Shown: positions 8,758-17,969 of the stretch, piece after piece
How the letters are laid out: each line of letters starts with the position of its first letter
Position numbering within the stretch: the stretch's first letter is position 1
Assembly: GCA_028284935.1 (NCBI GenBank)
Contig: JANQQQ010000010.1
Coordinates: 1 to 64,000 of the forward strand
Length of the DNA: 64,000 nt
Source: Croceivirga sp.
Lineage (GTDB): Bacteria; Bacteroidota; Bacteroidia; Flavobacteriales; Flavobacteriaceae
Reading direction: 5' to 3'
Made by a program: the position numbers and the translations under genes
The notes under the pieces: generated by a model
Databases searched by the model: none
Told to the model about the DNA's origin: nothing
What the model saw: the letters and a program-made list of their open reading frames with translations, nothing else

Positions 8758-9522
8758 ATGGTTAAGAAAATTCTAATGCTAAGTGCCGTATTCTTGGGTT
8801 TAAGCTCTATGGCAATATTTGAGGCAACAAAACCCGAGAGGATAACAGTGGTCGAAGGACAGTATGAACCCATTGTGGTGTTGGAGCTTTTTACTTCTCA
8901 GGGATGTTCCAGTTGCCCTCCCGCTGATGTATTATTGGATAAAGCCAAAAAACAACATCCAAATAACGTTTTTGCCTTATCCTATCATGTGGATTACTGG
9001 AACTATATCGGGTGGGAAGACCCCTTTAGCAGTAGGCAGTTTACTACCAAGCAAAGTTATTACAATCGAAAATTGGGCTATCAAGGCAATTACACTCCTG
9101 AAATCGTAGTGAATGGCCGTGAACATTTTGTGGGTTCCAATGGAGCGAAAATAAACGCCAAAATAGCCCAATATGGAAAACTGAAAGCGGAAAATAAAAT
9201 TCATCTTTCCCAGGCAAAACGCACTGGAAATAAAATAACTTTTGATTTTGAAGTATCTGGGGATTTAAAAGATAGGGTGTTGCGTGCCGTTGTGGTATTG
9301 GATGAACGCACAACAGTGGTAAAAAGGGGTGAAAATCGAAACCGTACGTTAACCAATAGCAATATTGTTGTTTTGGAAAGGTACCTCGAGGCCAAAGATG
9401 GTTTAGGTGATGCAACCTTGGACGCACCTAGATGGATCGGCCCTGACGAAAAATTGACCCTCATGCTTTTTGTTGAAACCGATGAACTGGATATTACCGG
9501 GGCCGCCAAGCAAAAGGTATAA
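8758..9522 (+). CDS. DUF1223 thioredoxin-like secreted protein
   Basis: The best start is ATG 8758, giving 254 residues with a signal peptide (MVKKILMLSAVFLGLSSMA). An upstream in-frame start at 8698 would add 20 residues that overlap the divergent gene. The DUF1223 core begins with ELFTSQGCSSCPPAD: the CSSC pair is the thioredoxin-like active site. YHVDYWNYIGWEDPF and TPEIVVNG (cis-Pro region) support the fold. Members are periplasmic or secreted proteins of uncertain redox role. Its stop codon abuts the stop codon of the convergent rsmE gene with no bases between. Confidence 0.85.
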   Translation: MVKKILMLSAVFLGLSSMAIFEATKPERITVVEGQYEPIVVLELFTSQGCSSCPPADVLLDKAKKQHPNNVFALSYHVDYWNYIGWEDPFSSRQFTTKQSYYNRKLGYQGNYTPEIVVNGREHFVGSNGAKINAKIAQYGKLKAENKIHLSQAKRTGNKITFDFEVSGDLKDRVLRAVVVLDERTTVVKRGENRNRTLTNSNIVVLERYLEAKDGLGDATLDAPRWIGPDEKLTLMLFVETDELDITGAAKQKV

Positions 9523-10227
9523 CTAGCCGTTGATAATGGCTACCGTGCTACAGGCAACGATTCCAGCCGTTTCGGTACGAAGGCGATTTCTTCCCAGGGA
9601 AACGGGTAAAAACCCATGATTTAGGGCCATATCCACTTCATCTTTGGAAAAATCACCCTCTGGACCTATTAAAATGACAACATCCTTATCCGCTTGTACC
9701 CTTCTCTTTAGTTCCAATTTTTCCTCTGGGTGGCAGTGCGCAATTAGTTGAAGTTCGCCTTTCACAGCACCTAAGAATTCTTCAAACGATGTCAAGGGAT
9801 TTAGTTTTGGAAGATAGGTTTGCAATGATTGTTTCATAGCCGATTGCAGTACCTTTTCCAGACGTTCCGATTTTATGACCTTTCTTTCCGAGTGTGCACA
9901 AAGTATGGGGGTAATCTCATGAATGCCAATTTCCGTTGCCTTTTCCAGGAACCACTCAAGACGGTCGTTCATCTTGGTCGGCGCTATGGCGATATGGAGG
10001 GAGTGTAACCTTGGAAGGGTTTTCTCCTCGGAAACGATCTGTACTTTACACTTTTTGGGATTGGCCTCCAGAATTTTGGCTTCAAAAAGGGAGCCCCTAC
10101 CATTGGTAATCTTTAAAATATCACCTTCCACCTTCCGAAGCACCTTGACAATGTGTTTGCCTTCTTCTGGCGGGAAAAAGAATTGCTTAAAGCTGTTGTC
10201 TAAAGTTGGGTTGTAAAATAGGTGCAA
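9523..10227 (-). CDS. rsmE: 16S rRNA (uracil-1498-N3)-methyltransferase RsmE
   Basis: 234 residues, the normal size for RsmE. An N-terminal PUA-like domain (about 1-70) is followed by a SPOUT knot whose SAM-binding loops are LIGPEGDFSKDE (about 194-205) and SLGRNRLRTETAG (about 217-229). The middle has the family phrase KATEIGIHEITPI. RsmE methylates U1498 in the small-subunit rRNA decoding region. It lies 10 bases downstream of a small lipoprotein gene on the same strand. Confidence 0.95.
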   Translation of the reverse strand: MHLFYNPTLDNSFKQFFFPPEEGKHIVKVLRKVEGDILKITNGRGSLFEAKILEANPKKCKVQIVSEEKTLPRLHSLHIAIAPTKMNDRLEWFLEKATEIGIHEITPILCAHSERKVIKSERLEKVLQSAMKQSLQTYLPKLNPLTSFEEFLGAVKGELQLIAHCHPEEKLELKRRVQADKDVVILIGPEGDFSKDEVDMALNHGFLPVSLGRNRLRTETAGIVACSTVAIING

Positions 10228-10237
10228 TTTCCAGAAT

Positions 10238-10762
10238 TTAATTTATCCAAAAATCCTCAATATCTTGGATATTCTCGTTATCATTGGCAATAAATATGTT
10301 ATCCCAGTAAAATTCATCCCCTATTTTAACAAATACGCGATAATATCCCGAATCTAGATTAGTGACATCTATAAGTAGGCTACCCGAATTTGGACCATTG
10401 AAACTTAAAATCGAATTGGATTCAATTTCATCTTCGCCGTAAGTGGAACTATTTAAAATATGAGTGAAGTCAACAGTGTTGAAAGATTTGTTTGGTGATC
10501 CAGGTATTATCCAGACATTGGCAATCTCGGCGGTATTAAAGCTTTGAACAAAAAAATTGCCAATTGCCGGATTGGGAAAAACCGCCATTCCCTGCGTCAA
10601 AATATTTGGATTTCCATAAGTAAAAGGAGGTGAATCTTGACTTTGAACCACTCTAATGCCCGTGACCAAATTAATATTTAACCCGCCTTCATTGCCGTTA
10701 TCGCTATCACAGGACACAATGAAAGCAAACAGTAGTAGTAAACCCCTTCTAATTTTGATCAT
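10238..10762 (-). CDS. Small lipoprotein of unknown function
   Basis: The internal ATG at 10762 gives 174 residues with a clean lipoprotein signal (MIKIRRGLLLLFAFIVSC, lipobox IVSC). The longer start at 10840 would place 26 polar residues before the signal. The mature protein is rich in Asn, Ser and aromatic residues, with alternating beta-strand-like stretches (GYYRVFVKIGDEFYW) and no catalytic motif. I do not recognise a family. It shares a divergent 148-bp promoter region with the repeat lipoprotein at 10911 and is probably cotranscribed with rsmE. Confidence 0.75.
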   Translation of the reverse strand: MIKIRRGLLLLFAFIVSCDSDNGNEGGLNINLVTGIRVVQSQDSPPFTYGNPNILTQGMAVFPNPAIGNFFVQSFNTAEIANVWIIPGSPNKSFNTVDFTHILNSSTYGEDEIESNSILSFNGPNSGSLLIDVTNLDSGYYRVFVKIGDEFYWDNIFIANDNENIQDIEDFWIN

Positions 10763-10910
10763 TTTCTTTTTGGTAAATGTTTCAAGGATTTTGTTCGCTA
10801 TCGAACGCAACCGTCGAACCCATTCTTCATTAAAAGGCATTCCAATCAGTTGGTATCCAGCCTACAATATATTCATTTTTAATCCGTTTTATCGAGCAAA
10901 CCAAACCAAC

Positions 10911-12269
10911 ATGAAAAACCTAAACCTACTTTCAATAATCCTGTTCGCCCTACTTTTTAGTTGTAACAACGAGCCCATAGATTCATTACTCGAAGATCAA
11001 ATTGATGAAAATCAAACCGAAGAAATACAGAATGATACCACCGATGGAGAAACTGAATCAGAGGAAGATGAAGAAACCGGGTCAGAAGACGAAACTTCAG
11101 TAGAAGAAAAGGTTTTTGAGGGAGATGTAGTTTTAGAGCGCCAGCAAGATGTGGATGATTTCGGAAATCAAAACTATACCAAAATTCAAGGTAATGTTAC
11201 CATTCTGGGAGGTGCCGATATCCAACAACTTGATAAATTGGCGAGTGTTAGGGAAATATGCGGATTTCTTTACATTTTTAATTTGCCCGGACTTGAGAGT
11301 CTCGAAGGTTTGGGAAATTTGACATCGGTATGTGATTATTTGAGAATAAGGCTCTGTCCCTCACTCATCAATCTAAATGGCTTATCCAGTCTTGAATCCA
11401 TAGGGGGTTCTTTACAGATTCAGTTTAACCAAAATCTTGTTGATGTAAATGCCTTGAACGGCTTATCGATGGTTGGGGAAAATGTGGTTTTTACCGAGAA
11501 TGATGCCCTTGAAAACATCTCTGGAATTTCAAACATTGGAGCTACAATCAATGGGACACTCTCAATAAGTGATAACCCGAGGTTAGTTGATATTGAGCCT
11601 TTACAGTTTATCCAAACGATCACAGGAGATTTGATTTTTGGTTTCAACACAAGACTTACCCATATCAATGGTTTTGGTAACCTTAGAACTGTAGGGGGGT
11701 ATCTATCGTTTAGAAATAATACCAACCTCTTAAACTTGGATGGTTTTTCCTCCTTGGAGAGCATAGGGGGCTACATTAAAATTTGGAACCATAGAAATTT
11801 ACAGAGTATCTCCGGACTGGGAAACTTGAGTGAAATAGGGGAGGCTATTGAAATTGGTGGAAATGAAAGATTGTTGAATCTTGATGGGTTGAATAAAATC
11901 ACTTCCGTCAATGGAGATTTAGAGATTGTAGGTCATGATGTTCTTACCAATGTAGTTGGCTTAGAGAATATTACCTCGATATCGGGTTACATGCGATTTT
12001 CAGGAAATCAACAATTGACCAACCTTAACGGGTTGGAATCATTGAAAGATGTGAATAGCGATGTTTTTATTGTTTCGACCAGTCTAGAGAACCTTGATGG
12101 TTTGTCCAATCTTGAATCCATTGGGGGGAAGTTGGAAATACGCCAAAATCCCAATTTGATTGATTTCTGCGGTTTGTCCCTAATTCATTCCTTGGATGGG
12201 GTAAATGGTATTTACAATATACATACCAACGGTATTAACTTCTATGATGTAATTAACGATTGCCAGTAA
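10911..12269 (+). CDS. Lipoprotein with leucine-rich / receptor-L-like repeats
   Basis: ATG 10911 gives 452 residues and a lipoprotein signal (MKNLNLLSIILFALLFSC). Earlier in-frame starts overlap the divergent gene and lack a signal. An acidic linker (about 25-66, many Glu and Asp) is followed by roughly a dozen units of about 23-24 residues of the form LxGLxxLxSIGGxLxIxxNxxL. This is the beta-helical receptor-L or LRR-like pattern common in surface lipoproteins of Bacteroidota. Such proteins usually bind partners; no enzyme motif is present. The gene ends 10 bases from the convergent tsaD. Confidence 0.82.
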   Translation: MKNLNLLSIILFALLFSCNNEPIDSLLEDQIDENQTEEIQNDTTDGETESEEDEETGSEDETSVEEKVFEGDVVLERQQDVDDFGNQNYTKIQGNVTILGGADIQQLDKLASVREICGFLYIFNLPGLESLEGLGNLTSVCDYLRIRLCPSLINLNGLSSLESIGGSLQIQFNQNLVDVNALNGLSMVGENVVFTENDALENISGISNIGATINGTLSISDNPRLVDIEPLQFIQTITGDLIFGFNTRLTHINGFGNLRTVGGYLSFRNNTNLLNLDGFSSLESIGGYIKIWNHRNLQSISGLGNLSEIGEAIEIGGNERLLNLDGLNKITSVNGDLEIVGHDVLTNVVGLENITSISGYMRFSGNQQLTNLNGLESLKDVNSDVFIVSTSLENLDGLSNLESIGGKLEIRQNPNLIDFCGLSLIHSLDGVNGIYNIHTNGINFYDVINDCQ

Positions 12270-12279
12270 TTGAAGGGGA

Positions 12280-13320
12280 TTAGTCAATAGAGTTTGGTGT
12301 AATGGAATATCTTGCTTTTGCCGAAACATCCTGTGGGGCGAAATCCTTTTCAAGATATTTAAAATAGCCCACAATACCTATCATTGCCGCATTGTCCGTA
12401 CAGTATTCAAATTTTGGAATGTAGGTGGTCCATCCTAATTGCCCTTCGGCTGCTTTGACCCGCTTTCTGATTTCTGAATTTGCGGAAACGCCGCCCCCAA
12501 TTGCTATTTCCTTTATTCCAGTTTCCTCCGAAGCCTTTTTTAACTTATCCATCAATATGTCAACAATCGTGCGCTGAATGGAGGCACATATATCCTCCAA
12601 ATGCTCTGTTATAAAGTTAGGGTTGTCTTTGGTATTCCGTTGGATAAAGTATAGGATGCTGGTCTTCAACCCACTAAAACTAAAATTAAGACCATTTACC
12701 TTAGGTTTTGGAAATAGGAATGCCTCGGGGTTACCTAATTGGGCATATTGATCAACTAAGGGCCCACCGGGATAGGGTAAACCCAAAAGTTTGGCACTTT
12801 TGTCAAAGGCTTCACCTACGGCATCATCCAGACTTTCACCTAATATGCGCATGTCGAAATAATGATTTACTTGTACAATTTGTGTGTGCCCGCCGCTGAT
12901 GGTAAGCGCAAGAAAAGGGAAGCTGGGCATTTCCTTATTTCCATCTTCAATATAATGGGCTAAAATATGGGCTTGCATATGATTGACTTCAATGAGTGGA
13001 ATGTTCAGACCAAGGGCTAGAGATTTCGCAAATGAAGTACCAACCAATAGTGACCCAAGCAATCCCGGACCTCGGGTAAAAGCTATGGCCGACAGCTGTT
13101 TTTTATCGATATTTGCCTTAGCCAAAGCTTGGTGGACAACCGGCACAATGTTTTGTTGATGTGCCCTTGACGCCAGTTCAGGGACAACACCACCATATTG
13201 TTGATGGATTTCTTGGATGGCCACAATATTACTGAGCACAACATTGTTACAAAGTATAGCGGCGGAAGTGTCATCACAGGAGGATTCAATGGCAAGAATA
13301 TATTTTTCTGACACGTTCAA
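12280..13320 (-). CDS. tsaD: tRNA N6-adenosine threonylcarbamoyltransferase TsaD
   Basis: 346 residues. The ASKHA opening IESSCDDTSAA, the metal-binding HMQAHILAH (two His spaced by three), LTISGGHTQI, SFSGLKTS and GGGVSANSEIR are all present, as expected for TsaD (Kae1/OSGEP family), which transfers threonylcarbamoyl to A37 of ANN-decoding tRNAs with TsaB and TsaE. The frame starts at TTG 13320; GTG 13314 is an alternative that would give MSEKYILAIESS, closer to the usual family start. It is divergent from tamB. Confidence 0.95.
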   Translation of the reverse strand: MNVSEKYILAIESSCDDTSAAILCNNVVLSNIVAIQEIHQQYGGVVPELASRAHQQNIVPVVHQALAKANIDKKQLSAIAFTRGPGLLGSLLVGTSFAKSLALGLNIPLIEVNHMQAHILAHYIEDGNKEMPSFPFLALTISGGHTQIVQVNHYFDMRILGESLDDAVGEAFDKSAKLLGLPYPGGPLVDQYAQLGNPEAFLFPKPKVNGLNFSFSGLKTSILYFIQRNTKDNPNFITEHLEDICASIQRTIVDILMDKLKKASEETGIKEIAIGGGVSANSEIRKRVKAAEGQLGWTTYIPKFEYCTDNAAMIGIVGYFKYLEKDFAPQDVSAKARYSITPNSID

Positions 13321-13345
13321 TGGTTTTGGAACAAAAATTGCCCTA

Positions 13346-13353
13346 CAAAGATA
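13346..13353 (-). promoter_or_regulatory. Bacteroidota -7 box of tsaD
   Basis: TATCTTTG on the minus strand matches TAnnTTTG and stands 25 bases ahead of the TTG start. The -33 element is only a T-rich run. Confidence 0.45.
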
Positions 13354-13403
13354 AAAGGTAACGCGCTATCAAAAAATTAAGGAAAATAGCGGTCAGATTT
13401 ATA

Positions 13404-16400
13404 TTGATCATCATTTTGATAGGTGTTCTGGCTACCCTTGTTTTCTCCCTTCCCGTGATACAGACCAAACTTGCAAACTATGCCACCGACAGTCTCAATG
13501 AGGAGTTTGGTACCAACATCAATATTGAACGTGTGCGGTTTTCCCCATTTACTTTAGGAGCCACAATAAAGGACATTTATGTAGAAGATTACAGGATGGA
13601 TACGTTAATCCATATCCAAAAACTCTCCACTTCCATCATTAATCTTAGAAAAATGATTGATGGTGATATGGAGTTTGGAGAAATTGATGTGGACGGACTC
13701 TTTCTTAATATGAAAACATATGTCGGGGAAAGCAATACGAATCTGGATGTTTTTGTGGATAAGTTGGATGATGGTAAGCCGAGGGCACCTGGGACACCGC
13801 CTTTTTTTATGTCTGCAAGTGAGATTCATTTGGAAAATAGCAGGTATCGCCTTATTGATGATAACTTTGAAAATGCAACTATACTTGATTTTAGAAACCT
13901 GGAAATCAACTCCAGGGACTTCCAGATTTTAGGGCCGGAGGTATCCCTTCAAATAGATGAGCTTGCCTTGCAAAGTGCAAAGGGGGTAAACCTGGAAAAG
14001 TTGACAACACGGTTTAAATATACCAAACAACAAATGCGATTTGATTCTTTGGCAATAAATACCCCCGAGTCGGTCCTTAAGGGTATGCTGGTCTTTGATT
14101 ACAACAGAAAAGACTTCTCTGATTTTTTAAATAGGGTTCAGGTGACGGCCCAGTTCAAGGAATCTACCGTGGCATTTAATGAGTTAAATAAATATTTTAA
14201 TGAGTTTGGGAAAGATAGGACGGCCACTTTTTCTACCGAAGTTACGGGAGTATTGAATAATCTGGGTTTCCAGGACCTTTTTCTGGTTTCTGATAACACT
14301 GGGATACGGGGGGATTTCAATTTTGAGAATATGTTCAATGAATTGGAACCATTTAAAATGGATGCACAGATGGAGAACATTACCTCAAATTATTATCAGC
14401 TCCGGGCGTTACTTCCTAATATTTTGACCAAAAATGTACTACCTACATCATTCCAAAAATTTGGACAGTTCACCGTTAGGGGAGATGCTGAAATCACGGA
14501 AACATCCATTGACGCCAAAATAAATTTGAATACGGCCATAGGAAGCAGTTATTCAGATTTGCAGATGACCAACATCAACAATATTGACGATGCCTCTTAT
14601 TTGGGGTTCATTTCACTGATTGACTTTGATTTGGGTAATTTTTTGAACGACCCAAAGTTTGGTAAGACATCTTTGGATGTTAATGTGGAGGGAAGGGGCT
14701 TTATAGCTGAATATTTGAATACTGAGGCCATTGGTGACGTTTATTCCATGGAGTTCAATGGCTATGAATATAAAGATGTAAAAGTCTCGGGTATTATTAA
14801 AGAGGAACTCTTTGACGGCTCATTGATCAGCAATGATGAAAACCTAAAATTGAATTTCAAGGGATTGGCGGATTTCAGTCAGGAAGAAAATAATTTCAAT
14901 TTCATTGCTTCCGTGGACTATGCCGATTTAAAGACCTTGAATTTTATAAATGACGAAGTTTCCATTTTTAAGGGTGATGTGCGTATGGATATTACGGGCA
15001 ACTCTTTGGACAATATCGTGGGTGATGTTAAATTTTCAAAGACGCAGTTTCAAAATAAGAACGACACCTATCTCTTTGATGATTTTGCAGTTTCCTCGAC
15101 TTTTGAAAAGGACAGTATCCGCAATATTCAAATCATATCCCCTGATATCATCACAGGATATTTAAAAGGTAATTTTAGGGTCAGGGAATTAGGAAGACTC
15201 CTTCAGAATTCCATCGGAAGTATTTACACCAACTATAAACCGTACGAGATTTCTGAAGGTCAAAACCTTGACTTTAATTTTCGCATTTATAATAAGATTG
15301 TGGATGTATTTTTCCCAGAGGTCTCCTTCGGCCCGGATACGTTTATTAAGGGCAATATCAAATCGGATGATGGAGATTTTAAATTGACCTTCAAATCCCC
15401 CAATATTGCGGCATTTAAGAACACCTTCAATGAGGTAGAACTGATTATAGACAATAAGAATCCACTATTCAATACCTTTCTTACCGTTGATGATATGTCC
15501 ACGGTATATTATGATGTAAAAGACTTTAACCTTATCAACACTACCTTAAAGGATACCTTGTTTTTTAGAACGGAGTTCAAGGGCGGCAGTGAACTTGATG
15601 ATAGTTACAATTTGAATTTCTATCACACCTTTAATGAGAAGAACAAGTCCGTAATTGGTCTAAAAACTTCAGATGTCAATTTCAAGGGAAATAGATGGGT
15701 ACTGAACAAAGCAGGGGATAAAAAAAATAAGGTCATTGTCAACCGCACCTTGGACAGTATCCAAATTGAGGAGATTGTTATGGACAATGACAATAGGGAA
15801 CAGATACGTCTCAGGGGAGAGCTTGCAGACTCGACCTATAAGGATTTGGAACTACGATTTAAAATCGTTTCCCTGGATAAAATTACACCAGCCATAGATA
15901 GCTTAAAACTGGATGGCGAGGTCAATGGATTTCTTAATATTCTTCAGAAAGAAGGAAAGTACTTGCCGTCTTCCAGCATGTTGATCAATGATTTCTCCGT
16001 AAACGAGATGGTTATGGGAGATATGGAGTTGGTTATTTTTGGGAATAATGATCTTTCACAGTTTGGAGTGAACTCCTGGATCAGCCAAAATGGTGCCGAA
16101 AAATTCAGCCTTAATGGAAATATCAATAATGGCCCCAAGGAAACCACACTGGATTTGTTGGCGTCTTTTGATCAACTGGATTTGGAACCTTTTGCTCCCT
16201 TGGGCGAGGACGTTATCTCCAATATACGGGGGTTTGTTAGTGGAAATGCACGGATTACCGGCAATGCAAATAATCCGGACATAGATGGGTCATTAACATT
16301 GAATGATGCCGGTTTAGGGATACCCTATTTAAATGTGGACTACAATTTTGCCCCTTTGTCCCGGGTTCGCTTGTTTGACCAGACGTTCTATTTTGAAAAA

Positions 16401-17843
16401 ATTCAACTATCCGATGTAGCTGAAAACACCACTGCTTTTTTGGATGGTACCATTTCGCATACGGAGTTTGGGGACTGGACGTTGGACTTGGAAGTAGACA
16501 CGGATTCCAATCGATTTCTGATTTTAAATACGGATTTTGATGAGGAAGCTTTGTACTATGGAACCGGATTCGCCAATGGTAAGGGATCCATTTTTGGTAC
16601 TACCACAGGGCTAAATATAGAGTTTGAAGGTTCAACAGCAAGGGGAACCTCCCTTAAGATTCCCTTAAGTGATGTAACCAGTGTCGGCGACTATTCTTTT
16701 ATAAATTTCATTGAAAAAAAGCAAGGAGGTAGTATCGCCTCAGAACGGGTATTGGAAGATTATGAAGGGCTGGAAATGACCTTTGACTTAGCTGTTACTC
16801 CTGATGCTGAAGTGGAGATCGTTGTCGATCAAGAAAATAAAAGTTCTTTAAGGGGAACGGGCGAAGGCCTTTTGTTAATGGAAATCAACACCAATGGTAA
16901 ATTTAATATGTACGGCGAATTTGTTGTAGTAACCGGGCAATATCGGTTTAGAAGGGCTGGACTCATTGATAAAACCTTTACCGTGAGACCGGGAGGGACC
17001 ATTCTCTGGGAGCGTGACCCTCTCGCTGCGCAACTTAATATGGAAGCCATTTATTCACTCACCGCAAACCCTGCGCCCCTATTGGATAATCCTGGAAATA
17101 CCCGAAGAATACCTACTGATGTTGTGGTCCGTTTGCAAGGAGAGTTGGAAAGTCCCACTATCGATTTTGATATTGAGTTCCCAGGCTCGAATTCCGTAAT
17201 AAGATCAGAGTTGGAATACCAATTGCAAGACCCCACCACAGAAAGCAATAATGCATTCTTTCTGCTTGCCCAAGGCACTTTTTGGAACGATCAGACAGCA
17301 ATTAGTCAACAGGCTGTCACCGGTAACCTGATTCAAACGGCATCTGGGCTTTTAAACTCGGTGCTGGCAGGGGATAATGACAAACTCAATTTTGGACTTT
17401 CGTATGAACAAGGTTTTGACAATGCCAACTCAGGTATTGATACCGAGGATAGGATAGGGGTAACCGTATCCACCCAAATTTCAGATAGGGTTTTGGTCAA
17501 TGGTCGGGTGGGTGTTCCTGTCGGTGGGGTTTCGGAAACGGTTGTTGCTGGCGATGTTGAAGTGCAGGTTCTATTAAACGAAGAAGGGACCTTGAGCGCC
17601 AAAATTTTCAATAGGGAGAATGTAATAGAGCAGTTCCTGGCAGAAAGACAAGGATATACGCAGGGCATAGGACTTTCTTACCAAGTGGATTTCAATAATT
17701 TCAAAGAGCTCTTGACCCAAATCTTTAGACCCAAAATAAAAAGGGAAGAAAAAAAAGCCGAGGAAATTCCGCCCGGTACCGTAATGGGAAAGGACAGCCT
17801 GATTATTTTTCGATCTAAGGCCACCACACAAAACAACAAATAG
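13404..17843 (+). CDS. tamB: TamB-like translocation and assembly module protein (DUF490)
   Basis: 1479 residues from TTG 13404. A single N-terminal membrane anchor is followed by a very long beta-rich periplasmic region with AsmA-like opening phrases (SLPVIQTKLANYATDSL, FGTNINIERVRFSPF) and a C-terminal DUF490/TamB domain (from about 1150, including RRAGLIDKTFTVRPGGTILW). TamB-like proteins bridge inner and outer membranes and move lipids or assist outer-membrane protein assembly. The start is uncertain: the frame stays open to 13362 and the upstream codons encode a basic stretch (KKLRKIAVR) typical of the anchor's n-region, but contain no ATG, GTG or TTG. Divergent from tsaD. Confidence 0.9.
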   Translation: MIIILIGVLATLVFSLPVIQTKLANYATDSLNEEFGTNINIERVRFSPFTLGATIKDIYVEDYRMDTLIHIQKLSTSIINLRKMIDGDMEFGEIDVDGLFLNMKTYVGESNTNLDVFVDKLDDGKPRAPGTPPFFMSASEIHLENSRYRLIDDNFENATILDFRNLEINSRDFQILGPEVSLQIDELALQSAKGVNLEKLTTRFKYTKQQMRFDSLAINTPESVLKGMLVFDYNRKDFSDFLNRVQVTAQFKESTVAFNELNKYFNEFGKDRTATFSTEVTGVLNNLGFQDLFLVSDNTGIRGDFNFENMFNELEPFKMDAQMENITSNYYQLRALLPNILTKNVLPTSFQKFGQFTVRGDAEITETSIDAKINLNTAIGSSYSDLQMTNINNIDDASYLGFISLIDFDLGNFLNDPKFGKTSLDVNVEGRGFIAEYLNTEAIGDVYSMEFNGYEYKDVKVSGIIKEELFDGSLISNDENLKLNFKGLADFSQEENNFNFIASVDYADLKTLNFINDEVSIFKGDVRMDITGNSLDNIVGDVKFSKTQFQNKNDTYLFDDFAVSSTFEKDSIRNIQIISPDIITGYLKGNFRVRELGRLLQNSIGSIYTNYKPYEISEGQNLDFNFRIYNKIVDVFFPEVSFGPDTFIKGNIKSDDGDFKLTFKSPNIAAFKNTFNEVELIIDNKNPLFNTFLTVDDMSTVYYDVKDFNLINTTLKDTLFFRTEFKGGSELDDSYNLNFYHTFNEKNKSVIGLKTSDVNFKGNRWVLNKAGDKKNKVIVNRTLDSIQIEEIVMDNDNREQIRLRGELADSTYKDLELRFKIVSLDKITPAIDSLKLDGEVNGFLNILQKEGKYLPSSSMLINDFSVNEMVMGDMELVIFGNNDLSQFGVNSWISQNGAEKFSLNGNINNGPKETTLDLLASFDQLDLEPFAPLGEDVISNIRGFVSGNARITGNANNPDIDGSLTLNDAGLGIPYLNVDYNFAPLSRVRLFDQTFYFEKIQLSDVAENTTAFLDGTISHTEFGDWTLDLEVDTDSNRFLILNTDFDEEALYYGTGFANGKGSIFGTTTGLNIEFEGSTARGTSLKIPLSDVTSVGDYSFINFIEKKQGGSIASERVLEDYEGLEMTFDLAVTPDAEVEIVVDQENKSSLRGTGEGLLLMEINTNGKFNMYGEFVVVTGQYRFRRAGLIDKTFTVRPGGTILWERDPLAAQLNMEAIYSLTANPAPLLDNPGNTRRIPTDVVVRLQGELESPTIDFDIEFPGSNSVIRSELEYQLQDPTTESNNAFFLLAQGTFWNDQTAISQQAVTGNLIQTASGLLNSVLAGDNDKLNFGLSYEQGFDNANSGIDTEDRIGVTVSTQISDRVLVNGRVGVPVGGVSETVVAGDVEVQVLLNEEGTLSAKIFNRENVIEQFLAERQGYTQGIGLSYQVDFNNFKELLTQIFRPKIKREEKKAEEIPPGTVMGKDSLIIFRSKATTQNNK

Positions 17844-17945
17844 AATTTTGTCGTTTTTTTATCCATTTTTTTCACGAAAACGTTTGAAAAATAGAAGCCG
17901 CACTAAAGTAGGACATTGCTCATTTTTTTATTAAAGGAAGTTTGC

Positions 17946-17953
17946 TAGTTTTG
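17946..17953 (+). promoter_or_regulatory. Bacteroidota -7 box of the pfkA-gap operon
   Basis: TAGTTTTG matches TAnnTTTG and sits 16 bases ahead of the pfkA ATG. The nearest TTG (17916-17918) is a few bases too far for a standard -33 element. Confidence 0.5.
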
Positions 17954-17969
17954 ACGTTCAATTTCTAAA

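Noticed and set aside
10656-10910. N-terminal extension of the repeat lipoprotein
   Set aside because: The lipoprotein signal begins at ATG 10911, and the extension overlaps the divergent lipoprotein gene.
11300-12200. Direct DNA repeats suggesting a mobile element
   Set aside because: They are the degenerate 70-base-scale codons of the leucine-rich-like protein repeats.
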